Below, in pieces: positions 46,608 to 57,980 of a DNA stretch of 64,000 nt. How positions within the stretch are numbered: the stretch's first letter is position 1; each line of letters opens with the position of its first letter. A model generated the notes under the pieces. It saw nothing but the letters and a program-made list of their open reading frames with translations. It was not told where the DNA came from and searched no databases. Origin of the DNA: Hawksworthiomyces lignivorus (lineage: Eukaryota; Ascomycota; Sordariomycetes; Ophiostomatales; Ophiostomataceae); NCBI GenBank assembly GCA_002917075.1, contig NTMA01000005.1, forward strand, positions 186,001-250,000, read 5' to 3'. The position numbers and the translations under genes were made by a program.

Positions 46608-47142
46608 TTAATTTTCTTCCTCCTCGGAGTCGCTGGGCGGCATCTTGCCCACGTTGGAATCGTCGTCTTCCGGCTCGTCATACGTCGTCTTGGCGAATTC
46701 CGCCGGCCTGTGCTCCTGTTAGACCAAACAAGAACAAGATGTGCACAAATGTCCATCAAATAGCTTTTTATGACTGCTTTCCCACTCACCAATACTTTTG
46801 CTTCCGCCACGTCTTCTCATCACGCACGATGTTGACGATCTCGCCGACCACCTTGCGGCCGGCCTGTCTGCTCTCGGCCGCCACCGCCAGGTCGACCAGC
46901 ACGTATCCCCCGCGGCGCATGTACACTGTGTTGCGGAAGCGGGCGTTGAGCTCGACAAGCACCCGGTTGTCCGCTGCGCCAGCTGCGCCTGCCACACCAG
47001 ACTGCGTCGGCAGCTGGCAGATGTACAGGCTGTTGCCCTCAGCCTGGACGACACGGGCCACCGACTGGGTCGAGGTCAGGGCATCGGGCGGTGTAGCAGA
47101 GTCCTCAAGCGCGGCATGCAGCGTCCGGCGGGAACGGCCCAT
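46608..47142 (-). CDS. EIF1AD-like protein (S1/IF1-type RNA-binding domain)
   Basis: Two exons (47142-46790, 46707-46608) give 150 residues. Using acceptor CACAG at 46708 yields the continuous KYWPAEFAKTTYDEPEDDDSN. The core is an S1-like OB fold of the eIF-1A kind: SVARVVQAEGNSLYICQLP, VLVELNARFRNTVYMRRGGYVLVDL, GEIVNIVRDEKTWRKQKYW. A short acidic C-terminal tail ends the protein (PPSDSEEEEN). It resembles human EIF1AD, which acts in late 40S ribosome maturation. Cellular location is probably nuclear/cytoplasmic; no targeting signal is visible. Confidence 0.85.
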
Positions 47143-49651
47143 GCTGTCGGTCCGTTTGTGGTGCGCTGACAGGGGGGCCAGGGAAAGACGAAGAGATGTA
47201 AGGAGAAGGGAGGGGGGGTGTGAACAAGCAAGTGTGGGTGTATGTAATTTAATATTTATGTTCTACTGTGGCGTTATTGGCACACGAATATATGATCCGA
47301 GCTTTACAGGTTCCCTTGATATTGGATTTTCCGTTCCATTGGCATTCGCTTGTTCTTTTGAGTTTTTTGGGGGGTTTTTTTTCCTATTTTATTTTGCTAC
47401 TTTTTTAATTGGTTTATTCCGTTTTCTTTTTTTCTTTTCTTTTATTTTTTCTTTCTTTCTTTTTTTTTCGGTATCGTATTTTTAAGATCCTTGCTAGCTT
47501 CGGCCAGATATATGCACGGACCATGCAGAATACTCAACTATGGCACGCATGTCTTGACAAGGGAGACAGTCAAGTCACTTCTCAATGAGGCGGTTGAGTT
47601 TTAACTAAACCTCATATTTAAGCATTCGTAGTCTCTCCTCTTACGCGCTCTTTAAGTCCCTGGGTTCTCCCGAACCTACCTGTAAGACACGATCGCGAGG
47701 TTCAACCAGAGTTTTGCCGATCTTTTCCCAACACAAAAGCGGCTGCCATTTACACCATGCTCCCAATTATGTCATTCGAATCTTGAAGAATGCGACTGGA
47801 ATTAAATAGAAAAAAAAAAAGGCTCACTGCTCTTTTTCTCCATGTTATATCATAAGATCAACATCTGACCCGATGTCTTTCCATTATTCATCTTTCATGC
47901 TTCTACTACAATTCGTACTCCGCACCATCGAGCCGCTTATGACTTATGCCGTCGGCTCATCGAATTCATCTCCGCCTCTCCTCTCTCCTTTCTCTCTCCT
48001 CCTTTTGACACTCTCCACGGCGCCATTGCTTAGCAATCGCTAAGAACCGAAACCGGTATGCATGTTCCGGTCACTAGAGCAGAAAATTTTGACTCCGAGC
48101 AAACGAGAAAGGACATCTGATGGCTCGAGCCCCTCGTATTGCTTTTTATTTCTTTGTCTCGATGAATCAGTCCCTTTTCACGATGCGTCGATGAAGATAA
48201 TGCTAGGTAAGAAAAAGGGAGTTGCAGAACGGAGCAGCTCCGCTGCTGTTGTCTCCATAAACTCCGTGCCCTGTACTCTATACTACTACACCTCAAAGAG
48301 CTAGACCTAGCACGTGCAAGCTAGAGGTTGATAAGGAACACGAGTTGAGGCTGCGATTTTGGCCGAGCTTCTTCCGGTCTTTTCGTCCGGGTGGAGCTGT
48401 GGATGAGCAATGAGGTTGGCGTTCGATGAGCTGTGAGAATGGGCGTAAAAAAATACGTGTAAAAATTGGGCGTAGAAATTGGCCTGCTTCGTACTGCGTA
48501 CCTCTCTGCCTCTCTACTACTTCTCGTTTCTTTTTTCCTTTTTTTCTATTCTTTCTTTCTTTTTTTTTTAATTTTTTTTTAATGTGGCCCTCTTCTTCTC
48601 GGAGCGAAATGCGGGTTCGCTCAATCCGGCAAGTCCGCCGTGCTCACTAACACACCTCGCCCGGGCCAGGTCAAGCCACGCCAACGGTTCGTTCGGTTTT
48701 TTCTTCTTTGGGACGCTTGTAATCGCATGTAAGGCTACTTTTCCATCAAGGAGAAGGGCCGAATTCACTACCTTTCTCATATGCCAGGGGCTCTGAGATC
48801 CAAAGACATTCGAAACGCTAAAGTCTTTTGGATCCTCGCTCTCTCGCTTCTGGCAGATGAGGACACCGTTTTGTATGTTCGTGGGGGTCCCTTCGACTCT
48901 TTTGTGTATGGCCCCCCCCTTTTCTCTGCGTATGTTGTACTTGTACAGCTTGGAAATGCCAGGCCAGCGCTTGCATCCGGATGAACGACGGGAGAATGCC
49001 GCCCTAGGCTATCCACCGGCGGATCCAAGGGGGGAAGATGCGTTACAAGTGTCATGCTCAGTCGGCCACTTACATGACGAGTCTAGAACGACGAGGCGAG
49101 ACGGTGAGTCCCTCTTTGGCAACCAGACCACCCCATGTGGCAAGGCCAGGAGGACAAGACGGGTTTAGGGATAAACCATGAGCTCCGGCAGGGTTTGTGG
49201 GCGGGCGCTACGCCGTTGCCTCTGGTCGTAGTCGCAGCCACGTCTATCCCTTCTGTCGGAACGTTATTAACAGCGCAGACCAGGCGGGCTTGGGCGGCGC
49301 CTCGAGCCCTCTTTGCGGAGTTTCTCTCGTCGTAGTCTTCATAGTCTCGACGGTAATTGGAGAGTAGAGGGGGGGGGGGGGGTTCGGGGAAAGTTCGTTT
49401 TGGGGGGTGCGAGACGCCGTATCGGAGGATTACGAACCCACCTCAGCTGATGAGCTATTCTATAATAGTCAAGTTTGGTATCGCGAAAAGGACCGTGAAA
49501 TACCAGAGGCCAGCAGACTAGCAAGCAAGCACAGCAGTAGCCTCTCTGCAACCCTTGACAGCGAGCAGCCTTCTGTTTCATAATTTTTGTAGTACCTGGA
49601 AGATTCCGTCTCTGCTCGACTGGTCATTCTTGCTTTTAAATACTATTCAAA
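47143..49651. other. Divergent intergenic region without genes
   Basis: 2.5 kb between the EIF1AD-like gene and the MFS gene, transcribed away from each other. The sequence is T-rich (47370-47470, 48530-48580), contains a 14-G run at 49369-49382, and has no frame with recognisable domains. Confidence 0.5.
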
Positions 49652-52013
49652 ATGCTCTCCTTTGTAAGGATCGAGTCATCGCCGCAGTCCTCGCCTTCAT
49701 CCCCCGACACGATGTCTTCAGAGACATTGAAGCCGCTGTCGTCTTTTCCCTCGTCTTCTTCACTCACAGTCCAGACAGCCCCAGCACGGCCTGCCAAGAC
49801 AGTTTCCCGCACATATCCTCATGTACCTTCGACAGCCAGTGACGATGCTATTCTCGCCGGCGGCCCCTCGGCCGCTGCGTTTGAAGCTAGCGACTTGGAG
49901 CGGAGCCGGCCGGCCACACCCGTAGAGATCGAGGACATCGACGACGAAGATGACGACGAAGAAGAAGAAGAGGACGAAGAACAGCAGCACAGCAGCCATG
50001 GCGTCGAAGGACCGCACAGCAACCCGGCTTCCCGGCGGCCTTCACAGCAGGCCAATCACAGCCGAGAGAGCAGCGCCGGCGGCCTGGGTACAGATGACGA
50101 AGAAAACGGCGTCGAGGTCCTGAAAAGCATCTGGCACCCGTACAAGAACCGATTCCGGCTAGCGACTCTGGCCCTCGTCATCTTCACCGATGGCTTGCAC
50201 GACAGCGCTGCCGGTGCTCTCCTGCCCTATATCGAGAGGTTTGTCCCCATTATATCGTCCCCGCTGACGGAGCCCCGGTTTCTGCCCCGGATGTACCTTT
50301 TGTCTTTTCTAACGCACATCTAGGCACTACGGCATCGGTTACGGTGTGGTCTCGCTCATTTTCGTGGCGACTGCTTTCGGCTCCATCATGGCAGCCACGG
50401 TGATCGATCCGATCAAGCGGCGAATGGGCCGGGCGCGCACGCTGGTCATCGCGGAGCTGCTGATGGCCCTGGGCTATATTCCGGTGCTGACCATGGCGGC
50501 GCCGTTCCCGGCGGTGGTCATCGGCTACTTTGTCATCGGCGTGGGCGAGGCCTTCAACGTGGCCATGAGCAACACGTTTTGCGTGGCGCTGCAGCAGAGC
50601 ACCGTGGCGCTGGGCATCGTGCACGGCTCGTACGGCATCGGCGGCATCTCAGGCCCGCTGATCGCCACTACGGTAGCCGTGGCCGTGGGCGCCGCCGCCC
50701 ACCCGGACGACCACCGCGCCACGGCCGCCGCCTTTGGCCGCTACTATTTCCTGCCCTTTGGCCTGGCCGTGCTGTGCGCCGTGCTGTGCGCCTGGGCCTT
50801 TACGGGCTACGAGCGCGACTTTGGCGAGCTGGGCCCCGACGACGACGCCTCCTCGCCAACGCCTTCGCCCCTGCCGTCCCCCGCCTCGCCCACGGAGCGC
50901 CGCCGCCGCTGGCAGCTGGGCCGCCAGCGCCAGGAGCAGCACCAGCTGGAGCTGGAGCTGCAGCTGCGGCAGCAGCAGCAGCAGAGACAGCACGGAGGAG
51001 AGAAGCGGGAAAAGGAGCCGCTGCCGGTGGTCGTTCCACTGCGCGATCTCGGTGCCGCACCAGCGCAGCATCCGTCGTCGTCGTCGCAGTCTCCGCTGCA
51101 GATCCCCTCTCCAACACACGGCCCGACGACGCCGGGTTTGTTCTCTGCGCCGCGGCCGGCGGCATCGCCTCTGCAGTCTACCGCCGACGCCGCCGCGAGA
51201 GCTGCCGCCAGCCTGTCCTATACGTCGACAGACCCCCTCTTTATCGCCGCCGCACCGCCGGCCAACACCTCGTCCTCCCCCTCGCCCGCCGCGACTCCGC
51301 GACAGACGCCTCCCCCAGCAGACAGCCGCGTCCGGCGGCGGCCGCGCCGCGGCCGCGGCAGCCGCCACAATCTGAGTCATCACCACCACCACCACGCGCG
51401 CTCGCGCACCCGCCGCGCCGCCGACCGCCTGCACGACATGTTCACGGCGCCGTCGTCGCGCATCGTGCTGCTGGGCGCCATCTTTCTGTTCCTGTACCAG
51501 GGCGCCGAGGTGACGATCCCCGGCTGGGTCACGTCGTTCCTCATGGCCGACCGCGCCGGCACCGAGCCCACGGTCGGCTACGCGACCGCCGGCTTCTGGG
51601 CCGGCATCACGCTGGGCCGGTTCGTGCTCGCGCTGCCGGCGCAGCGGATCGGCGAGCGGCGCTTCGTCTACGGCTGCGTGGCCGCCGCCGTCGCCTGCCA
51701 GCTGCTCGCCTGGCTCGTGCCCAGCCTGCTGGGCGACGCCGTCGCCGTCGCGCTCGTCGGCCTGCTGCTCGGGCCCATCTACCCCTGCGCCACCGCCCTG
51801 CTCATGCGCGGCCTCAGCCGCCGCGAGCGCGTCGCCGGCATGAGCGCCATGGCCGCCTTTGGCAGCGCCGGCGGCGCCGCCGCCCCCTTTGTCACCGGCG
51901 TCCTCGCCCAGGCCGTCGGGCCCTTCGTCCTCCACCCCGTCGTCCTCGTCCTCTTCGCCGCCATGATCGTCCTCTGGTACTTTGTGCCCGTCGCGCGCAA
52001 GTCGACCGAGTGA
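49652..52013 (+). CDS. MFS transporter, BSC6/fucose-permease-like
   Basis: Two exons (49652-50238, 50324-52013) give 758 residues. A long hydrophilic N-terminus with an acidic run (DDEDDDEEEEEDEEQQ) precedes the first membrane span LATLALVIFTDGLHDSAAGALLPY. The first half contains GYGVVSLIFVATAFGSIMAA, GYIPVLTMAAPFPAVVIGYF and ALGIVHGSYGIGGISGPL. A central loop of over 200 residues is rich in Gln, Pro, Ser and His. The second half resumes at RIVLLGAIFLFLYQGAEVTI with FWAGITLGRFVLALP and LLLGPIYPCATALLMRGL. Twelve spans are expected. The loop is unusually long; the substrate is unknown, and sugar-type relatives are the closest. Confidence 0.85.
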
Positions 52014-52411
52014 GAGAGCAAGCACACCAGCGAAGGGGAAGACGGGTGCACTGTATTCTTTTTAGCTCTGAAAAATTGCTTAAGAGCTGCTTTTTTATTT
52101 AATTCTCTTTTGTTTGCTAATACTGGGACGGGTTATAGGATAAGGGTCAAATGGTTATGATTGCAAATATCTTGAATATTGAATATCCGGTCTTGGGTTT
52201 GTTTTCCCCATTACCAGAATGCTAAGTTTTATGGATGTATCTGGGTCTTTGTCTATGTATGGTAAGGTCTATCAGTATAATGAAAGCGACTTCGATGAGT
52301 CGAAAATGCCCAAAAAAGGTCGAGGTGAAGAAAATTAAGAAATCTTTGTAAGATTGGTGGAAATCGGGCGTCTCAACAAAAAAAAAAAAAAAAAAAAAAA
52401 AGCGTCGCCGA
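52014..52411. other. Convergent intergenic stretch with poly-A run
   Basis: 398 bp between the tails of the MFS gene and the HAD phosphatase. A run of about 22 A bases lies at 52380-52401, just after the phosphatase stop. No gene. Confidence 0.45.
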
Positions 52412-53203
52412 TCACTGTTGCTTGCCCACCACGGCGGCCACGGTGGTCCGCCCCTCCACAATGTCCTCAATAATCTTGGCAATGTCGCTAAAGTCGTTGA
52501 ACTCGGTAAACGGCACGTTCTCGCGGCGGCAGTACTCGACCAGGTCCTTGCCGGACTTGGCGAACATGAGATCCGCCTCGTGCGCGGCCGACAGGTCGGA
52601 GATGCCGTCGCCCGCGTAGAAGATGGTGGGGCGGCCCTCGGCAGCGGTCATCTGCGAGTACTTGCGGATCTCGATGGACTTGTCGTGGCCGAAGCTGCTG
52701 GCGTCGTGGTACACGAGCTGCCAGCCGCCGGCGTCCTCCCACAGCCGCTTGCCCGGCCGCGCCTCCACGCCGTTGCTGACAATCTGCAGCCGCCGCGCGA
52801 CCGCCTCCTCGCCCAGCCAGTGGCTCAGCAGCGAGTGAATCACGGGCTCCATGCCGCCGCTCAGGACCACAATGGGCACGTTGGCGCGCTCGGCCCAGTC
52901 GAAAAAGGCCTTGAAGTGCGGGTCGATGGCGATGCTGCGCTTGAGCAGCGCGATGCAGTCCGCGTACGACGTCGTCTGGATCGAGTCCATCATCTCCCGG
53001 AACGACTCGCGGAAGTGCCGCCGCCCGTGCAGCACGTCGCCGTTGTTCTTGGCCCGCTGCTCCGCGCCGAAGCCCAGCACGTCCGTCATGAAGTCATTGG
53101 TGTCCTGGAGGGTGATGGTGCCGTCAAAGTCGGTGAAGAAGATAAAGCGGGGGTTGGTGGCCATGGCCGGCCGATCGGCGGCGACGTCGCCGGTGGAGCC
53201 CAT
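52412..53203 (-). CDS. HAD-family phosphatase
   Basis: Single exon, 263 residues, from the ATG at 53203 (MGSTGDVAADRP). An upstream frame exists but is low in coding quality. HAD motifs: FIFFTDFDGTITLQD (motif I, DxDGT), VPIVVLSGGMEPVIHSLL (motif II Ser), RLQIVSNGVEARPG, and IFYAGDGISDLSAAHEADLMF (motif IV, GDGxSD). The type matches the fungal phosphoserine-phosphatase-like/MtnX-like group related to yeast YNL010W, which is cytosolic and poorly characterised. It probably dephosphorylates a small metabolite. It is convergent with the MFS gene and divergent from nothing close by. Confidence 0.85.
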   Translation of the reverse strand: MGSTGDVAADRPAMATNPRFIFFTDFDGTITLQDTNDFMTDVLGFGAEQRAKNNGDVLHGRRHFRESFREMMDSIQTTSYADCIALLKRSIAIDPHFKAFFDWAERANVPIVVLSGGMEPVIHSLLSHWLGEEAVARRLQIVSNGVEARPGKRLWEDAGGWQLVYHDASSFGHDKSIEIRKYSQMTAAEGRPTIFYAGDGISDLSAAHEADLMFAKSGKDLVEYCRRENVPFTEFNDFSDIAKIIEDIVEGRTTVAAVVGKQQ

Positions 53204-53862
53204 TGTTCTGAATATAAAAGTGAGAAAGGCGGTGGGGGTGAGAGAGGGGGGCCGGAGAGATGTAAGCGAGAGACAATGGGGACGAGAAGACGGAGACGAG
53301 AAGAGGGAGATGGAGGGGAGAGGGGTCAAGGAGTATCTGTAGCGTCTAGATTTGAGTGAATTGAAAATAGAGAATGGAGAATGGAGAATGGAGAAATGTT
53401 GATTGAACTTGGCCCCTAGGCTCGTTTTAATTTTTTTTTTTTCCTCGCACTACAGCTCCAGCTGCATCTTCCTTGGCGGCTATTATCGAGCACCGATCGG
53501 AATTTGCAAGATATTATTGAGAGAAAAAAAATATAAGTAATACAGTCACGTGATAAAGAATTGAGATTTAATGGTGAGATGAGCGACAAATGATGAGGAG
53601 AACGAAATGGATTATTGTTGTTTCGCCACTGGAGGGTATCTTTGTTCTGCCTCGTCGCAAGCAAGCGTTGCTCCTAGTTGATGAGATCAGGGGAGATGTG
53701 GGGGAGCATCAATATGCTTCTGCGGCTGAGACCCCTCCTAACCTCTATGGTGTCTCAGAAATCTTTAGGTAACATACAGTACCTAGCTATACGCCTTTTG
53801 CTAGGAAGTGAAATGGCATTCTTGAATACTTCTAGTTGGCACCTATAATTCCGGAGCTTCTC
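53204..53862. other. Intergenic stretch, HAD phosphatase to MFS transporter
   Basis: About 660 bp with the phosphatase promoter (purine-rich plus strand near 53280-53400) and the transporter 3' end. A short poly-T run lies at 53430-53441. No gene. Confidence 0.4.
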
Positions 53863-55858
53863 TTACGGGTGGCTCCGCTTCTTCCAGAGCTTGAGATTGT
53901 GCGACCCAATGATGTTGCCCTGCTCGACGCGCACGCGCTTCTCGTCAATCTCGAACAGGTTGACGTCTTCCATCGCAAAGACGAGGAGGAACGGGAGGAC
54001 GAGGATCGCCAGCGCCGCGATCATCAGGATGCGCATCACCTCCGAGTACGCCTGGTCGATGGCCGCGCGCTCCGGCGAGCCGGCGGCAAACGACGAGGCG
54101 ACGACGAACGAGTTGGCGATGGCCGTGGCGTTGGCCTGGGCGGCCGGCGGCAGGTTCTGGCGGAGGCGGCGCGGCAGCTGCGACGTCCAGATGGCGCCCG
54201 AGATGGCCGTGCCGACGGCCGCGCCCACGGCGCGCGACGACTCGTAGAGCGTCGTCACCGAGGCGATGTCCTGGTGGCGGGCCGCCGCCTGCACGGCCGT
54301 CTGTACCACGACGGAGATCATGCCCGTGCCCATGCCGGACACGACCTGGGCCGCGACGATCTGCGCGACCGCGGCGCCCGCGACCGAGTACCGCAGCATC
54401 AGGCCGGCGCCGACCAGCTTCACGGCCGTGCCGCCCAGCGCGACCCACTTGACGTTGCCCGTCTTCTTGACGACCAGCGCGACCGCGAGGCCCACGGTCG
54501 CCGTCGCCACGCCCTGCGACGTGATAATGTTGGTGGCTGCTTTGGCTGACTGTGCGTTGGCTACGATGAAGAATGAGTAGAGGTAGGAGCTCCACATGTA
54601 GTAGCTGAGAAAGAGGAACGTCTCGATCAGGCAGCCCGCCGCCACGGTGCGGTTCTTGGCCAGGCGCAGCGGCAGGATGGGGAACTGCGGCACGCACAGC
54701 TCGTACGCGACAAAGGCGGCAAAGCAGAGCCCGCCCACGACGATCATGGCGATGACGGCGGCCGAGGACCACGACCGGAGCACCTCCGAGGCGAGCGTCA
54801 TCGGCAGCAGCACGAGCACCAGGCTGGCTGTAAAGAGCAGCAAGCCGAGAGGATCGAGCTGCTTCCAGAGCTTGGTCAGACGCGACTGCCCATTTGCAGA
54901 AACCTGGTTGTTGTTTGCATCGCCGCTACTGTTGCGAGCAGCCCTTTTCGACAGCCGCTGATGCCACCAAAGAGATAGCAGCAGCGGTAGAGACACGGCG
55001 GGATAGATTATAGCCCTATATCATAACATGTAAGCAGAGTGAAGATGCAGCAGGCGGCGATACAGATCCCCGCTCAGTAAACGCTGCCATACGTACCACA
55101 TCCCGTAACCCCTGTAGAGACATGACATTAGCAAATAGCTGATCTCATTAGCTTTTCTACATTTGAAGAATAGTCTCTTACCATCGCCAATTGTACGGCA
55201 CTAGCGCAGACACAATGGGTGCAGAGATCCAAGCCGTGAAAATGGCTGGTGCCAGAATCAACGATGCAAAGAACGACCGGTTCTCAAGTGTAGTTGTGTC
55301 TGCAGTTAATACCTGCTGCAAAAACTCAATGCCAATGTAGCCGACTGTATAGAAAATCTGGCCGGCAGCCAGCTGGCCCAGGCTGTGTGATGATGCGTTG
55401 ATGATGATACCAAGAACAAGAGACACAATACACAGAGTGACGGCCTCATATCGGCCCCAGACGTCAGCAATCTTGGCCAGCGGCGGTTTTGCAGCGGCAT
55501 TTCTGTACGATCAGAATAGATTCCAGAAGTCATAACCCTCGAGAAACATGTTCACGTACAGGATATTCTGAAGAGTCGTGATGGCCGCCAGCATAGCATG
55601 GGCCCCAAACTCTGATAAGGCGTATGGCTGGTACGATGACATGGTCAGCCCGTTCAAGCTGACAGCAACGGCCACAAGCAGCATGCCAAGCCAAGCCAGT
55701 GCTAAGCCGTAGCCAGACCATGAGCGCGATATACTTTCAACCTTGTGCACGCCATCAGTGACGGGATCTTGATGCACATCGGAAGGCTTGGTATCTTCAT
55801 CTAAGATGCCCGGAACGGTTTCTCCGGCGGGAAGGATCTGTTCTACATTATTGGCCAT
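53863..55858 (-). CDS. MFS transporter, siderophore-iron (Sit1/ARN) type
   Basis: Four exons (55858-55560, 55502-55182, 55111-55097, 55015-53863) give 595 residues; the third exon is only 15 nt and encodes GYGM. Joined, it reads NWRWGYGMWAIIYPAV, the conserved passage of siderophore-transporter relatives. Other family-like parts: SWSGYGLALAWLGMLLVAVAVSL, NAAAKPPLAKIADVWGRYEA, GIEFLQQVLTADTTTLENRS, and the C-terminal VMRILMIAALAILVLPFLLVF. About 14 membrane spans are predicted, as usual for this subfamily. It likely imports ferric siderophores at the plasma membrane. A site matching the SreA consensus lies 433 bp upstream, supporting iron control. Drug-efflux (Tri12-like) function is the alternative. 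Confidence 0.82.
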
Positions 55859-56760
55859 TATGAGCGTGGAAATACTGAGCACTGGTAAATTTGGCGAGAA
55901 CACCCATACGTGCAGAGAAAAGAGAGGAGGGGAATCTATTATTAAATAACCAGATGTCACTCAGAATCACTAGCCATTTTTGCAGCAAGGCCACAGAAAC
56001 TTGAAAGGTGGTTGCGGCTCTTGGTTGCAGTCTAAACATTGTCTATGGGGTTACTGGATGGTACATGAACGTATTACTCGTATTGGTATTTATTGTATTA
56101 AATGTGTCACCCGATGACGGGGCAATCTGACTGTAGAAGCAAGTAAAAAGATAGGCAGCTTTTAATGAGATATCGCTAATAGTAAAGACTGAGAGAATTT
56201 GAAGCCGGGGGGTTGCTTATGGCGTTGTAACATTGGCCGGGGGTGAAGGGGGGGATTGTGTCTCCAACTTGATCTAATCAATCCTAATCAATCTGATAAG
56301 ATAATCTATTGGCGCTGCGATCACGGAGTGTATCCATGAAGAGCACAATACCGATTAAGCTTCTCTCCAAAACGTTACGTACAAAATACCACATGAACAA
56401 GCTTTGCTAGTGGCCGAAATCATTAAAAGAAGACGGAAAATGGACTAGACTGGAAAACGAACGAGAGGAACTGCTCGCACCGTCAACTAGATGTCAATCC
56501 TTTCCGCACTCACTGCGTGCATACGACGAATACGACCAACAGCAGAATCCGGAACACCTCTCTAGCGCTTATGATTCGCCCCCCCCCCCCCCCCCCTAAA
56601 CTCCATTCGTCGGATGAGCGATCCTTGGCCGGGCATGCACTCTGTTCACCTCCGCTCGACTTCAATAAATCGCTGAGTGCCCCACGATCTTGTGTACACT
56701 TTGGTAAAATGCCATTTCCTATAGAGTTTCTCTGAAGTCTAGCTCTTTCAAACTACCAGA
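55859..56760. promoter_or_regulatory. Divergent promoter with GATA (SreA-type) site
   Basis: 900 bp between the siderophore-type MFS gene (leftward) and the O-methyltransferase gene (rightward). At 56291-56299 it carries ATCTGATAA, an exact match to the ATCWGATAA consensus of fungal iron repressors (SreA/Sfu1). A second GATA word follows at once (AGATAA), and an ATTGG (reverse CCAAT) lies at 56308-56312, reminiscent of CCAAT/HapX sites. A 19-C run at 56579-56597 sits before the methyltransferase. The regulation is inferred from motifs only. Confidence 0.5.
56291..56299 (+). promoter_or_regulatory. Putative SreA-type GATA binding site
   Basis: ATCTGATAA matches ATCWGATAA in full. It lies 433 bp upstream of the MFS start and 462 bp upstream of the methyltransferase start. 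Confidence 0.5.
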
Positions 56761-57528
56761 ATGTCTACTCCCCCTTCGAACCTCCTTCAGGGCGTCCCCG
56801 ACCATGTGAAGGAGCTGCTTGCTCGACTGCACGCGGAGTCCAGGGAGCAGGAGGACGCCCTCAAGGGTCTTACGAAGGATGATTTCCCGGGGCTGACAAT
56901 GGACGACGTCATGCGCGACAAGTCCATTGCTCTCGACCAGGACAAGTCCGAATACATCTACCAGCTCTGCCGCGCCACCGGCGCTAGGACGGTGGTCGAG
57001 GCAGGCACGTCGTTCGGCGTTAGTACAATCTACTTGGCGCTGGCGGTGGCAGCAAATGCCAGCGAAGGAAGCCGTGGCCCGCAGAGCGGCCGTCCCCGCG
57101 TCATCGCCACCGAGCACGAACCGACCAAGGCGGTCCAAGCCCGGGCCAACTGGGAAAAGTGCGGCGCCGCCGTGCGCGACGTGATCGACCTGCGCGAGGG
57201 CGACCTGCTGCAGACGCTGAAGGAGGACCTGGAAGACGTTGATCTTTTGCTGCTAGACAGTAAACCTCTCTTATCTTGCATGTTTGGTGGAAGAGATTGA
57301 ATACTGACTAGATCACTAGTTTGGACGCCTGTCGCTCTGCCCACCCTCAAGGTAGTGCAGCCCAAATTACGCCGTGGCGCCATAGTTGTCACAGACAACA
57401 CCGAGACAGCTGCCAAAGGCTATGCCGACTTGCTAAACTATATACGCGGTCCAGATAGTGGGTTTATCAGCTCCAACGTGCCATTTACAGGAGGACTTGA
57501 GGTAAGTGTTTACTTGCCTCGACCGTAG
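56761..57528 (+). CDS. SAM-dependent O-methyltransferase (family 3 type)
   Basis: Two exons (56761-57259, 57320-57528; 60-nt intron) give 235 residues. The Rossmann start reads TVVEAGTSFGVSTIYLALAV (SAM-binding Gly motif). Then come VIATEHEPTKAVQARANWEK, VDLLLLD joined to IWTPVALPTLKVVQPKLRRGAIVVTDNTE, and the typical end PFTGGLEVSVYLPR. The metal-dependent catechol-O-methyltransferase-like pattern suggests small aromatic or metabolite substrates; the exact one is unknown. It shares a divergent promoter with the siderophore-type transporter, so a link to iron or metabolite export is possible but unproven. Confidence 0.8.
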
Positions 57529-57980
57529 AGAGACAGAACATCGCGGTCAGGTGTATAAGCTGGCATGACAATCATCAAAGGAGGCGACTATGTATGCTAT
57601 TATTTACATATGAGATAGAAAAAGAAATCTATTACTCATTAGTATTTATGTGAAAAAGTATTATATAGTTGCTGTCCGAGCCATCTTAGTGTCGCAGCGG
57701 TCAAAAGCTATGCATCTAATCTGACATTGTGAATTATCCGCACTGCGCATCGCCCCATCACACAATGTTCTGCACCTGCCTAAATATGCATCTACACATT
57801 CACAGAATATTACACACTCAGCAACATTACGGTTGTATCTTTGCTTGGGGCAACTATTATTTTTTCATTTGTACAAACTTGAATGAAGAGAAGTCACCCT
57901 TGCCCCCCCCCCCCCCCCCCCCCTTCTCCCGTTGCCGTGAAAAAAAACCTATTTCAAACATTCAATTCCGTGCTTTCCTA
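57529..57980. other. Convergent intergenic stretch
   Basis: 450 bp between the tails of the methyltransferase and the glutathione transferase. It is AT-rich, with a 21-C run at 57903-57923 followed by a poly-A run. No gene. Confidence 0.45.

Noticed and set aside
49400..49490. tRNA-like T-arm (minus strand gtgggttcgtaatcc)
   Set aside because: The loop is gttcgtaatc instead of ggttcgaatcc, and no acceptor, D-arm or anticodon stem could be paired.
50649..52025. 458-codon antisense frame opposite the MFS gene
   Set aside because: A shadow of a very GC-rich real gene; the composition is simple and no domain is visible.
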